From NCBI RefSeq assembly GCF_010550695.1, contig NZ_JAAGOB010000004.1, forward strand, positions 354,513 to 418,512: 64,000 nucleotides of DNA. Reading direction: 5' to 3'. This stretch comes from Phytoactinopolyspora alkaliphila. Its GTDB lineage: Bacteria > Actinomycetota > Actinomycetes > Jiangellales > Jiangellaceae. The notes beneath the pieces were generated by a model. It worked only from the letters and a program-made list of their open reading frames with translations, made no database searches and had not been told where the DNA came from. A program made the translations under genes and the position numbers. Shown piece by piece: positions 43,690-53,024 of this stretch (the first letter of the stretch is position 1; every line of letters begins with the position of its first letter).

Positions 43690-43708
43690 GATAATGATTA
43701 TCTATAGT
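43690..43708 (+). promoter_or_regulatory. Zur/Fur-type box with adjacent -10 hexamer
   Basis: GATAATGATTATC (43690-43702) is a perfect 13-base palindrome of the Fur-superfamily type, immediately followed by TATAGT (43703-43708), a good -10. A repressor bound here would cover the promoter spacer. The first codons downstream (43754) are those of RpmB2, the zinc-independent L28 that Zur controls in actinobacteria, which favours Zur over Fur. Confidence 0.7.
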
Positions 43709-43753
43709 GGAACTGGACAAGGCCCGGGCAGCGTCTCATCTTGGAGAGTCATC

Positions 43754-43798
43754 ATGTCTGCTCGTTGCCAGGTCACTGGCACCACGCCCGGGTTCGGG
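43754..43798 (+). pseudogene. rpmB: Truncated rpmB2 (zinc-independent ribosomal protein L28)
   Basis: The ATG at 43754 has GGAGAG five bases upstream. The first 15 codons read MSARCQVTGTTPGFG, matching the N-terminus of the zinc-free L28 paralogue (MSAHCQVTG..PGFG in mycobacteria). After residue 15 the conserved basic SHSHRR region is absent. The frame runs on as unrelated sequence and into the antisense of the zinc-ribbon gene. So a normal promoter, operator and start remain but about four fifths of L28 is gone. A 7-base hairpin, GAGCTGG-TAA-CCAGCTC, lies at 43839-43855. Confidence 0.65.
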
Positions 43799-43876
43799 AA
43801 ATGGCACACCGTGGCGAGCTGCCTGGCGTCACCAAGTCGAGCTGGTAACCAGCTCGGTCGGGCACTAAGGAGTCGG

Positions 43877-44089
43877 TCAGCCGCAGCCGCACGCGCCCCC
43901 ACAGCAACCGCCACCTGCCGCGGGGGCGGCAGTGCCCGCGGCGCGGCCGGTCATGCCGACCGTGGTGAGCAGTTTGACGGTGTCGTCATGTCCGCCCGGG
44001 CAGGGCGCGGGCTCGTTCGACTCAGCCATGGGCCGCGCGACGTCGAAGGTGGAGCCGCAGGTGCGGCAGCGAAACTCGTAGGTAGGCAC
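43877..44089 (-). CDS. FmdB-type zinc ribbon protein
   Basis: A 70-residue protein from a GTG start. MPTYEFRCRTCGSTFD is the typical FmdB/CxxC regulatory-family start (C8, C11), with C30 and H34 in APCPGGHDD as the likely second ligand pair. The C-terminus is Cys/Gly-rich (GGGCCGGACGCG). A TACACT hexamer six bases before the start suggests a leaderless or nearly leaderless transcript. It lies between two metal-type boxes and overlaps, in antisense, any read-through from the rpmB2 promoter. Confidence 0.75.
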   Translation of the reverse strand: MPTYEFRCRTCGSTFDVARPMAESNEPAPCPGGHDDTVKLLTTVGMTGRAAGTAAPAAGGGCCGGACGCG

Positions 44090-44232
44090 GAGTCAAGTGT
44101 AGAGGCCGGCCACGACGGGCCGCGCGCGTCGTTGGCGCCATTCCATGCTCTCGATCGCGACTGTTGTGTATAGCCGGGACGCGGTCCACCCGGGCATGAG
44201 ACCGACCGCGCCCCGACAAGGCCTTACTCTAT

Positions 44233-44249
44233 ATGAGAGTGATTCTCAT
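44233..44249 (-). promoter_or_regulatory. Second Fur/Zur-type box
   Basis: ATGAGAGTGATTCTCAT is palindromic except for one position pair and resembles Fur-family boxes (ATGAGAATGATTCTCAT). Read on the minus strand it is followed by TATAGAGT, a possible -10 for a transcript toward the zinc-ribbon gene. Which gene it controls is inference. Confidence 0.5.
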
Positions 44250-44293
44250 GTCTAGGTCTTTCCGGCGCCATTTGCCCGGCAGTGGCGGTGAGC

Positions 44294-44332
44294 TCAGCGA
44301 GTGTGCTCGGCGCACATGAGCATGTACTTCAT
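44294..44332 (-). CDS. Twelve-residue ORF with strong ribosome site
   Basis: MKYMLMCAEHTR then stop, with AGGAGGG seven bases upstream. The first residues resemble the start of YCII-related proteins (MKYMLL), so it may be a relic of such a gene. It may also be a leader peptide, lying upstream of the Fur-type box at 44233 on the same strand. No terminator was recognised after it. The rest of 44090-44451 shows no gene. Confidence 0.35.
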   Translation of the reverse strand: MKYMLMCAEHTR

Positions 44333-44451
44333 GGCCGTTCCCTCCTGCGTGTGGATGGCTGTCTATCACCTCTGACGGACATCCGGAGCGAGGATCGGCA
44401 GCGCGTTGAGAAATTCGGTGTGTAATCAATTCGTTATCGGGGGACTATGAG

Positions 44452-45249
44452 TTGGTGAGAAACGAAGATGATCATCAGCGCTTCTGGGAGGACCGCCTCG
44501 CAGAGGACTGGACTGTCAGTGGAGTCGGCTATCAGGCGCTGGGCCGCCCGTTCAACGCCTGGATGTACCGCGTCCGGAGGGAGGTGTTCCTTCGGGAGGT
44601 GCGATCGCTGTCGATATCCGACACCAGCAGGATCCTGGACGTGGGCTCGGGCACGGGCTTCTATGTCGACTGCTGGCGTGAGGCCGGAGCCGGGGAAGTG
44701 GTGGGAAGTGATCTGACGGAGTCCGCGGTGGGACGGCTGCGTGGGCGATTTCCGGACGTGACGTTCGTCCAGGTCGACATCACCCGGGCCCAGGACGAAC
44801 TGCCGGAGGCGTCATTCGACGCCGCGTCGTGCATGGATGTGCTCTTCCACATCACCGACGACGAGCGGTACCTTGCCGGACTGCGCAACATCGCCCGGCT
44901 GGTGAAGCCGGGCGGCTCGTTCGTGTTGTCGGAGAACTTCCTGAATCGTCCGCGTGATCGCACGGCCCACCAGGTCAGCCGGACAAAGGAGTGGATCGTC
45001 TCTGCCCTGGAGGGCGCGGGCTTCCGCGTGGAGCGCCGAGTGCCGATGCTCGTCCTCATGAACGCTCAAGTCGACGCTCCCCGGGTGTGGCGCAAGGTGT
45101 GGGGCGGCGCGCTGCGGGCGGTCACGCTGACACAACCAACCGGCTGGCTGGCAGGTGCTGCGTTGTACCAGGTCGATCGGCAGCTAGTCCGGCGGATGAG
45201 CGAGAGCCCCACCACCGAGCTGATGATCTGCCGCCGAACCGGTTCCTGA
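44452..45249 (+). CDS. Class I SAM-dependent methyltransferase
   Basis: A 265-residue methyltransferase. Motif I is ILDVGSGTGFYVD, motif II/post-I GSDLTESAV, motif IV DAASCMDVLFHI and motif VI LVKPGGSFVLSENF. The C-terminal third is a hydrophobic/basic region that may bind a lipid or polyketide acceptor. The start is uncertain: TTG 44452 and GTG 44455 are adjacent and no strong ribosome site is seen. The acceptor is unknown. It stands alone and converges with thiG. Confidence 0.8.
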   Translation: MVRNEDDHQRFWEDRLAEDWTVSGVGYQALGRPFNAWMYRVRREVFLREVRSLSISDTSRILDVGSGTGFYVDCWREAGAGEVVGSDLTESAVGRLRGRFPDVTFVQVDITRAQDELPEASFDAASCMDVLFHITDDERYLAGLRNIARLVKPGGSFVLSENFLNRPRDRTAHQVSRTKEWIVSALEGAGFRVERRVPMLVLMNAQVDAPRVWRKVWGGALRAVTLTQPTGWLAGAALYQVDRQLVRRMSESPTTELMICRRTGS

Positions 45250-45319
45250 TCTGCGGGGTGGCCGGCCCTGGGCTGCCATTCGCTGGGCGCCCAGGGCTCG
45301 TTCGCGACGTTCTCCTTCG

Positions 45320-46328
<1,009 letters not shown>

Positions 46329-46378
46329 TCGTGGTTCCTCCTCGTCATTTGCCGACATGGCGCCTTCCCTGACCTGGT

Positions 46379-47548
46379 TCACCCGGCCACCACCTCGGCG
46401 GCCGCCTCGCGGAAGCGGCTCGGCGCGGCCGAGGCGACGGAGTCCGGGAAGACGCCATCGCGGCAATAGGTGGCCACCGCTGCCGCCGTCAACGGAGCCA
46501 GCAGGATTCCGTTGCGGTAGTGGCCGGTGGCCGCGACAGCTCCAGAAGCACCGAACCGCCCGATCAGGGGCACGTTGTCCGGGGTGCCCGGCCGGGCACG
46601 AGCGGTGGTCTCCGTGACGGGCAGCTCATCGAGTCCAGGCACGAGGGCTCGGGCATCTCTCAACAGGGCGAAGATTCCACCGGCTGTCACCAGCCGATTG
46701 TCGGGTTGCTCCTCACTGGTCGCGCCCACGACGATCTCCCCGTCAGCGCGGGGAACCACATAGACCGGGCGAGACTGGACGAAGCCACGGACCACGTGAT
46801 TAAGGTGGAACGACGGCTGGTACTCGCCATCCAGTCGGATGACCTGCCCCTTGACGGGGCGGATCGGCAACGTGGCGAGTGGATCGGAGAGTGCGATGTC
46901 GCGGCTGTGCCAGCCGGCAGCGAGCACGACCAGAGCTGCTTCATGCCGTGTGCCGGTATCGTCCTCGACGCCCACCACGGCGCCGCCCTGGTGGTCCACG
47001 AGCCTGGTGGCCCGGTGCCGCACGATCTCCACACCTCGAAGGCGCAAAGCTGTATGGAGGGCTCGAAGAACGGCACGCGGATTGACCTGGTGGTCCCCCG
47101 GAGCCCAAACCGCACCGGCGATCCGCGGGCCGAGTGACGGCTCGCGGCGCCGAGCCTCGGCCACGTCGATCGCGTGCGCGTCCAGGCCCCACGCCTGCTG
47201 TAGGTCCAGGAGGCGCCGCAGCTGCTGCCGGTCTCCCGCGTCGAAAGCCACCGTCAGCGTGCCCACCGGGTGATACCCGGTCGGCATGCCCGTCTCGGTT
47301 TCGAGCTCGGCGGCGAAATCCGCCCACATGGCGCTGGATGCCACGTTGAGCCGCATCACCTCGTGCTCGCCGAACGTGCTCTCCGTGACGGCGGCGAGCA
47401 TTCCGGCCGCGGCGCGGGTAGAGCCGTCTCCAGGCGCCGGATCCAGGCAGCGAACCGTCCTTCCAGCTTGGGCAAGCCGCCAGGCGATCGACGCGCCGAT
47501 GATCCCGCAACCCGCGATGACGACGTCCAGGCTGCCGCCATTGCTCAT
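46379..47548 (-). CDS. thiO: Glycine oxidase ThiO
   Basis: A 389-residue FAD enzyme that oxidises glycine to dehydroglycine for thiazole formation. The dinucleotide motif [41 protein letters not shown] and [11 protein letters not shown] are typical. The ATG at 47548 has GGAGGG upstream. The earlier in-frame ATG at 47572 lies inside the riboswitch and is rejected. First gene of the riboswitch-controlled thiOSG operon. Confidence 0.92.
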   Translation of the reverse strand: MSNGGSLDVVIAGCGIIGASIAWRLAQAGRTVRCLDPAPGDGSTRAAAGMLAAVTESTFGEHEVMRLNVASSAMWADFAAELETETGMPTGYHPVGTLTVAFDAGDRQQLRRLLDLQQAWGLDAHAIDVAEARRREPSLGPRIAGAVWAPGDHQVNPRAVLRALHTALRLRGVEIVRHRATRLVDHQGGAVVGVEDDTGTRHEAALVVLAAGWHSRDIALSDPLATLPIRPVKGQVIRLDGEYQPSFHLNHVVRGFVQSRPVYVVPRADGEIVVGATSEEQPDNRLVTAGGIFALLRDARALVPGLDELPVTETTARARPGTPDNVPLIGRFGASGAVAATGHYRNGILLAPLTAAAVATYCRDGVFPDSVASAAPSRFREAAAEVVAG

Positions 47549-47552
47549 GACG

Positions 47553-47642
47553 CGTGCTCCCTCCGCTGGCATGACCCAGTTCAGGTACGACGGTCGGTCT
47601 CGTTGGACCCTCTCAGCCCGGTGCTTCGGGCTCCCGTGAACA
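47553..47642 (-). promoter_or_regulatory. TPP riboswitch (THI element) upstream of thiO
   Basis: Read on the minus strand the region contains the P2/J hallmark GGGCTGAGAGGG, then ACCTGAACTGGGTCATGCC and the closing AGCGGAGGGA. These are the conserved pyrimidine- and diphosphate-binding segments of TPP riboswitches. The thiO ribosome site lies in the 3' end of the element, so TPP binding would hide it, giving translational control of thiOSG. The divergent thiE is not covered. Confidence 0.93.
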
Positions 47643-47740
47643 CCTCCACAGTACGACGCCGGGTGTGGAATGCCTCATGTGAGGCGGTTCATCCCACCTC
47701 AAGACGGGCCGGACGCGGCACATGGGACACTCGCGGAGTG

Positions 47741-48400
47741 ATGACGATTCCCGCGGAGCCGCGCCACGACCGATTAGCGGCCGCCCGCCTCTACCTGTGT
47801 ACCGATGCCCGCAGCGACCGTGGCGACCTGGAGTCGTTCCTGCACGCCGCGCTGAGCGGTGGAGTCGATATCGTCCAGCTCCGTGACAAGACGCTCGGCA
47901 CGCGCGATGAGCTGGAACTGCAGCCGCTGGTGAGCAAGGTCGCAGCCGAGTACGGTGCGCTGGTGGCGGTGAACGACCGGGCGGATGTCGCCAGGCTGAC
48001 TGGCGCCCCCGTCTTCCACACCGGCCAGGGAGACCTGCCGGTCCCGGCGTCACGTCAGCTGCTCGGTCCCGATGTGATCCTCGGGAGGTCGACGCATTCA
48101 GTCGACCAAGCGGTCGCCGCCGACCAGGATCGGCACGTCGACTACTTCTGTGTAGGCCCGGTCTGGCCGACGCCCACCAAGCAAGGCCGCCCGGCTATCG
48201 GCCTGGACACGGTACGCGCCGTGGCGGAGACCGAGCCGGCCACCCCGTGGTTCGCGATCGGCGGTATCGACCAGACGAACATCGACCAGGTGGTGGCCGC
48301 GGGTGCCCGCCGCGTGGTGGTCGTGCGGGCGATCACCGAGGCGGCCGAGCCCAGGGAGGCCGCCCAGCGACTCCGTGCTGCCCTGTCAGAGGGTCACTAG
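47741..48400 (+). CDS. thiE: Thiamine-phosphate synthase
   Basis: A 219-residue TIM-barrel enzyme that joins HMP-pyrophosphate and thiazole phosphate to thiamine phosphate. [52 protein letters not shown] and WFAIGGI follow the family order. GTG 47738 is adjacent to ATG 47741. It is divergent from thiO and overlaps the end of the DapA-family gene by four bases on the other strand. Confidence 0.93.
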   Translation: MTIPAEPRHDRLAAARLYLCTDARSDRGDLESFLHAALSGGVDIVQLRDKTLGTRDELELQPLVSKVAAEYGALVAVNDRADVARLTGAPVFHTGQGDLPVPASRQLLGPDVILGRSTHSVDQAVAADQDRHVDYFCVGPVWPTPTKQGRPAIGLDTVRAVAETEPATPWFAIGGIDQTNIDQVVAAGARRVVVVRAITEAAEPREAAQRLRAALSEGH

Positions 48401-49467
48401 TCCAGCCAGCGATCCAGGTTCTCGGCGACGAACTGATCGTCCCGAAGGTGCGGGTAAGCAGTCCAGATCCGTTCGATCTCGTCGAGCTGCCCAGGACCGA
48501 GGACTTCGTTTTCGTCCAGGCACCACAGGCCGTCGAGCAACCCCTGCCTCCGGAGCACCTCGTGAATCCCGGGTATGCATCCATGGAAGTTGTTGCGGGC
48601 GTCGAAGATGGCGGCGTTGGCGTCGGTAAGCGCCACGTCCATGTCCATCGCTTGACGCAGCGCATTGTCGTCGCCCGCCTTGGCCTTCCTGGCGAGTTCG
48701 AGCAGTGTCACGGCGCTTCGTACCCAGACTGCCCATTGACCGAGGAGCCCGCCGGCGAACTCGGTGCCGGTGGGGTAGGTGGCCAGCAGGTCGCCGACGA
48801 TGTGGTCGTCGTTGCCGGTGTAAAAGGTGACGTCGCCGTGACGGTCCGAGTCGGCGATGCCATGCACGACGTCGAGGGTGGCGTAGCGGTCGAACGGGGC
48901 AACCTTGACGCCGACGACGGACGGGATGTCCGCGAGCTGCCGCCAGAAGGGGCGGGGGAGAAGACGTCCGCCCACCGCGGGCTGAAGGTAGAAGCCGATC
49001 ACGGGAAGTATTTCCCCGACGGCACGGGTCCGGTCGAGCAGTTCCTGATCGCTGAGTTCGGAGGCACCGTACGGGGCCAGCAAGATCAGGTCGTAGCCCA
49101 GGGAGGCAGCGAGCTCGGCCTCGGCGACGGCCTGTTCGGTAGGCCCGCACACGCCGGCGACGAGGACAGGTGTGTGGTCCGCATACTCGGCCGCAGTGGT
49201 CGAGGCGAGTTCGAGCACCGGCTTCAGAAGGCCCCGCCCGGGCTCGTGGATGGCGAACTGGGTGGTGTGCACGGCGACCGCCACACCTCCGGCACCGGCC
49301 TCCAGGTAGTAGCGGGTCAGTGCCCGCTGCCGACGCTCGTCCAGCCGGCGCGACGCGTCCAGCGCAAGCGGGTGAGCCGGGATCACTGTTCCAGAGTGAA
49401 AGATGTCCATGGGTTCCTGACGGTCATGGGCGGCGGCGGTCGAGGTTTCAGCCAGAGTCTTGGTCAT
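48397..49467 (-). CDS. DapA/DHDPS-family aldolase
   Basis: A 356-residue member of the dihydrodipicolinate synthase/N-acetylneuraminate lyase family, longer than DapA by about 55 residues. Tyr160 (GFYLQP) and the Schiff-base Lys188 (GVKVAPFDR) are present, and [11 protein letters not shown] lies in the position of the substrate loop. It is coupled to the upstream SDR-fold gene (1-bp overlap) and lies in a sugar-catabolic context. A retro-aldol or dehydratase step on a sugar acid is therefore more likely than lysine biosynthesis. Confidence 0.82.
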   Translation of the reverse strand: MTKTLAETSTAAAHDRQEPMDIFHSGTVIPAHPLALDASRRLDERRQRALTRYYLEAGAGGVAVAVHTTQFAIHEPGRGLLKPVLELASTTAAEYADHTPVLVAGVCGPTEQAVAEAELAASLGYDLILLAPYGASELSDQELLDRTRAVGEILPVIGFYLQPAVGGRLLPRPFWRQLADIPSVVGVKVAPFDRYATLDVVHGIADSDRHGDVTFYTGNDDHIVGDLLATYPTGTEFAGGLLGQWAVWVRSAVTLLELARKAKAGDDNALRQAMDMDVALTDANAAIFDARNNFHGCIPGIHEVLRRQGLLDGLWCLDENEVLGPGQLDEIERIWTAYPHLRDDQFVAENLDRWLD

Positions 49468-50483
49468 CAGAACCGGCCGTCCCGGACTTCGAACTTGGTC
49501 GGCTTGCCCAGCAGCGGCTGATTGTCCAGAATCCAGCCGGCAGTGAGTTCGACGAGCTGGGCGAGCGGAAAGTCGGGATAGCCGAACAAACCGTGGCAGC
49601 GGCCGGCGTTGGACAGCAATGCCGTCGGCTCCTCCTGCCCCATGAAGGTGACATCGGTGCCGAAGATGCGGCCGAACTGCTCGGCTATCGCCCGTATCGA
49701 CACGGTCTCGGGGCCGGTGAGGTTCAAGACGAATGGTGGGATGTCCGCATGCAGCAAGCTGCGCAGGACTACCTGATTGGCGTATCCCTGCCAGACCACG
49801 TTCGCATATCCGGTGGTCAAATCGACGGGCTGGCCGGAGCGCACCTTCTGCGCGATGTCGACCAGAACCCCGTAGCGCGGCTCGACGGCGTAATTGAGGC
49901 GGATCAGGGCGGTGGGCGTCTGCCGCTCATGCGCGGCGTGGGTGAAGATACGCTCCCGGCCGAGGCACGACATGGCGTATTCACCCACCGGACCTACCGG
50001 ATGCGCTTCTGTCGGGCCTCCGCTCCCTGTGGGGGTCAGGGGGTAGACGTTGCCGGTGGAGAGGGCGACGATTCGGGACCCCGCGTAGCGCTGAGCGACG
50101 CGGCCGGGGAGGTAGGTGTTGGTGGCCCAGATCGAGGGCTCGTTGCCTGAACTGCCGAACTTCGCTCCGACGAGAAAGACGACGTTCGCGGCTTCTGGCA
50201 GGCTGGCGAGAACGTCGTCGTCGGCGATGTCCGCTGTCACCACCTGGGCGCCGGCAGCCTGAAGCGCTTCTGCCGACCCCGGCTGCGAGAACCGTGAGAC
50301 GGCGATGACGTTGGCTCCGGTCCCGGCTTCGTGGACGGCACGAACGGCCAGGCGCACCAGGCTCGGGCCCATCTTGCCGGCAGCGCCGAGGACGACGATG
50401 TCACCGTCGAGCTTGCGCATGTCCTCGGTCAGCGCGGCCGGTGGCCGCGAGAGATGTTCCTCCAGCTCGTCGACGGTTCGCAC
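49467..50483 (-). CDS. NAD-dependent epimerase/dehydratase-like protein (extended SDR)
   Basis: A 338-residue Rossmann protein. The nucleotide motif is VVLGAAGKMG (31-39). S142/T143 in LSTGNVY are present, but the YxxxK pair reads Y169-A-M-S-C173 (EYAMSCLGRE), with Cys at the catalytic Lys position. The first 25 residues are an extra helix. It is first in a two-gene unit with the aldolase and divergent from ABC operon 2. It may act on the same sugar-derived substrate. The missing lysine suggests altered or no oxidoreductase activity. Confidence 0.8.
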   Translation of the reverse strand: MRTVDELEEHLSRPPAALTEDMRKLDGDIVVLGAAGKMGPSLVRLAVRAVHEAGTGANVIAVSRFSQPGSAEALQAAGAQVVTADIADDDVLASLPEAANVVFLVGAKFGSSGNEPSIWATNTYLPGRVAQRYAGSRIVALSTGNVYPLTPTGSGGPTEAHPVGPVGEYAMSCLGRERIFTHAAHERQTPTALIRLNYAVEPRYGVLVDIAQKVRSGQPVDLTTGYANVVWQGYANQVVLRSLLHADIPPFVLNLTGPETVSIRAIAEQFGRIFGTDVTFMGQEEPTALLSNAGRCHGLFGYPDFPLAQLVELTAGWILDNQPLLGKPTKFEVRDGRF

Positions 50484-50849
50484 GTCTCACCTTTCAGCAG
50501 CAACTCGGCATCGGGTCGGCCGAGGGAAGCCCGCTTTCATGCGGGTCTCCCGTGAGGGCCGCTTCCTAGTCTGATTTAAAGACAGCATTTAAGTCAAGAT
50601 AAACACGCCCGTTAACTACCAAGGCCAAGTGACCTCGTCGGACAAGGCGATCATCCCGGCCGGACCGGCGAGCGTGGCAGTGGCGAGCGACGGCGGATAT
50701 TTTCGGCACGCACCTATTGTGTCCATAGGTTGGCTGTAATAATGTCAGGCCTCATGCTTGGGCGTCATCCACGTGAAACTGCCGCATCGGCGGCGGGTTA
50801 ACTTTCTGACCGGACGGCGACGGCGGTCAGACAATCAGGAGGGAAGGCC
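50484..50849. promoter_or_regulatory. Divergent control region of the catabolic island
   Basis: 366 bp separate the SDR-aldolase unit from ABC operon 2. Seen here are an AT-rich stretch around 50570-50600 (GATTTAAAGACAGCATTTAAGTC), the shared motif at 50707, a TAATAAT -10-like hexamer at 50738, and GGAGGGAAGG before the ATG at 50850. It probably holds both promoters and the operator of the island regulator. Confidence 0.6.
50707..50730 (+). promoter_or_regulatory. Shared operator-like motif, copy 1
   Basis: CACGCACCTATTGTG (50707-50721) is identical to 60073-60087 upstream of the regulator gene; the flanking TTCG and downstream GGTTGGC are also shared. Here it also forms an inverted repeat ACCTAT-7-ATAGGT. 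It overlaps the likely -35 region of ABC operon 2. Regulation by the protein encoded at 58639-59973 is inferred. Confidence 0.65.
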
Positions 50850-52115
50850 ATGCGAACTCGGAAGGTCATGGTGACCGGTGCGGCGCTCAGCGCGGTCCTG
50901 CTGGCGAGCGCGTGCGGGGGCGACGACGGCGGCGATGCCAACACTGGCGCGTCCGAGCCGGGAGAGCTCGAAGGGTCGGTAACGATGTGGACCTACCCGG
51001 TGATGGCGGACGAGACGGAGCACCGGTCGTTCTGGGACGACACGATCGCCGCATTCGGTGAGGAGTACCCGGGTGTCGACGTCACGGTGGAGATCTTCCC
51101 GTGGGCCGACCGCGATCAGGCGTTGACCACCGCGATCGCCGGCAACAGCGCGCCGGACGTCGTGTACTTCATCCCGGACCAGCTGCCGGGGTACGCCCGC
51201 AACATCGAGCCCATCGACCCCTACCTGGACGACGACGCCAAGGCCGATTACCTGCCGAACGCGGTGGAGGCCGTAACGATCGACGGCCAGATGGTAAGCG
51301 CACCCATACTCGCCAGTGCGGTGACGCTCACCTGCAACAAGGAGGTATTCGACGCCGTAGGCGAGACCGAGTATCCGCAGACCTGGGACGACCTGCGAGA
51401 AATGGCGCCCGCCTTCAAGGATGCCGGATACTACATGATCGCCTACAGCGGCGACGTGAGCCAGACGCTGAACTTGACCTTCTATCCGTTGCTCTGGCAG
51501 GCGGGCGGCGACGTCTTCAACGAAGACGGCACAGACGTCACCTTCAACAGCGACGCGGGTGTCGAGGCATTGACTCTCCTGCAGGAGATGGTCGAGGGCG
51601 AGTACGTCGCGGAGGACATGCTCACCGCCATGCCGCCCACCGAGCAGACCCAGCTCGCGCAGGGCAACGTCGCGTGCGCCTGGCACACTGAAGGCAAGAA
51701 CCTGGTGGAGTTCTGGGGCGAGGAGAACACAGTCATCCTCCCGCCGCTGACGAATGTCGAGCAGGTGGCCTACGGAACTGTCGGCTCTCTGGCGATGCTG
51801 TCGTCGGCGGACGACAAGGACGCGGCCGGAGCATGGATTGCGTTCGTCACTGACGCAGAGCAGGTAGCGACGTATAACGAGGCCTCCGGCTTCCTCCCGG
51901 TCAAGGAGTCCATCGGCTCCCTCTACGACGGTGACCCCATCTTGGGCGAGGCGGAGAAGTACACCGATCTGACCACGGTCGGTCCGCTGCACGAGGACGC
52001 TCGGGAGATCATGGGCGTCCTGGCTCCGGAGATCCAGGCCGTGCTGATCGGCCAGAAGGAACCGCGGCAGGCGCTCGATGACGCCGCACAGGCCGCGCAG
52101 TCCGTACTTCGATAA
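50850..52115 (+). CDS. Extracellular sugar-binding lipoprotein (ABC operon 2)
   Basis: A 421-residue family 1 binding protein. Lipobox LLASAC with the lipidated Cys at 22 and a Gly/Asp-rich linker. The core begins GSVTMWTYPVMADETEH, and AFGEEYPGVDVTVEIFPW is the usual first-domain strand. It would bind an oligosaccharide and feed the next two permeases. No ATPase is encoded, again pointing to a shared ATPase. The shared motif upstream suggests substrate induction through the island regulator. Confidence 0.9.
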   Translation: MRTRKVMVTGAALSAVLLASACGGDDGGDANTGASEPGELEGSVTMWTYPVMADETEHRSFWDDTIAAFGEEYPGVDVTVEIFPWADRDQALTTAIAGNSAPDVVYFIPDQLPGYARNIEPIDPYLDDDAKADYLPNAVEAVTIDGQMVSAPILASAVTLTCNKEVFDAVGETEYPQTWDDLREMAPAFKDAGYYMIAYSGDVSQTLNLTFYPLLWQAGGDVFNEDGTDVTFNSDAGVEALTLLQEMVEGEYVAEDMLTAMPPTEQTQLAQGNVACAWHTEGKNLVEFWGEENTVILPPLTNVEQVAYGTVGSLAMLSSADDKDAAGAWIAFVTDAEQVATYNEASGFLPVKESIGSLYDGDPILGEAEKYTDLTTVGPLHEDAREIMGVLAPEIQAVLIGQKEPRQALDDAAQAAQSVLR

Positions 52116-52130
52116 GGCAGGAGCACGCGG

Positions 52131-53024
52131 GTGTCCGTTGGCACATTGGTGAGCACGCGCCGGCGGCCGAGCTGGCGGGAAGCACGGATAGCGCTCCTGT
52201 TCGTGCTTCCCTGCCTGGTCCTGTTCGTCCTGTTTCGATTTGGGCCGACGTTGGCCGGCGGAGTCCTGGCGTTCACCGACTACACGATCGGCGCGGATAC
52301 CAGCTTCGTCGGCCTGGAGAACCTGCGTCGGCTCAGCGAGGATCCACTGTTCTGGCGTGCACTTCGTACCACGCTGACCATCGCCGTGCTTGCTGTGCCG
52401 TTGTCCATTGGGATCTCCCTCGGGATGGCCCTTCTCGTGCGGCGGGCTTTCCGCGGACATCGGCTGTTCCGCTCGATCTTCTTCCTGCCGGTGATCACCA
52501 GCCTCGTCCTGGCCGGCATCGTCTTCTCCTGGATCTTCTCCTCGGGCGGACCGTGGTCGTCGATCATGGGCTGGCTCGGACTGCCGGATCAGGCCTGGCT
52601 GTCGGATACCACACTGGTGATCCCCGCTATCGTCATCGTCGCCGTCTGGGGGCGGTTCGGCTTCGGCATGCTCATCCTGCTGGCCCGGCTTCAGGACGTG
52701 CCGCGCGAGCTTGAAGAGGCAGCGCTGGCCGACGGCGCGAACGCGTGGCAGCGGTTTCGGTACATCGTCCTTCCGGAGCTCTACCCGGCACTGTTCTTCC
52801 TCGTCGTCATCGAGACAACGTTCACGTTCCAGATCTTCGACACGGTCTACGTGATGACGAGCGGGGGCCCGGCCAACTCCAGCTATGTGTTGGTCTTCCA
52901 GCTCTACGACCAGGCGTTCCGCTACTTCGACTTCGGTTACGCCAGCGCCATCGGGCTCGCGTTGTTCGTGATGACGTTCATCGTCGCCATGATCCAGCGC
53001 ATGACGATCGGGAGGGAACGGTGA
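52131..53024 (+). CDS. Sugar ABC transporter permease 1 (operon 2)
   Basis: A 297-residue six-span permease of the MalF/UgpA type with a GTG start. LFVLPCLVLFVLFRFGPTLAG is the first TM. The EAA loop is PRELEEAALADGANAWQRFRYIVLPELYP. The stop overlaps the second permease start (GTGA). Confidence 0.9.
   Translation: MSVGTLVSTRRRPSWREARIALLFVLPCLVLFVLFRFGPTLAGGVLAFTDYTIGADTSFVGLENLRRLSEDPLFWRALRTTLTIAVLAVPLSIGISLGMALLVRRAFRGHRLFRSIFFLPVITSLVLAGIVFSWIFSSGGPWSSIMGWLGLPDQAWLSDTTLVIPAIVIVAVWGRFGFGMLILLARLQDVPRELEEAALADGANAWQRFRYIVLPELYPALFFLVVIETTFTFQIFDTVYVMTSGGPANSSYVLVFQLYDQAFRYFDFGYASAIGLALFVMTFIVAMIQRMTIGRER

Noticed and set aside
43799..44173. Continuation of the rpmB2 frame as a longer protein
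   Set aside because: After residue 15 there is no L28 similarity and the frame runs antisense through the FmdB-type gene.
44090..44232. 34-codon minus-strand frame upstream of the zinc-ribbon gene
   Set aside because: No ribosome site and no recognisable features; kept out of the gene list.
47549..47572. Earlier ATG for thiO
   Set aside because: It lies within the 3' end of the TPP riboswitch and before the ribosome site.
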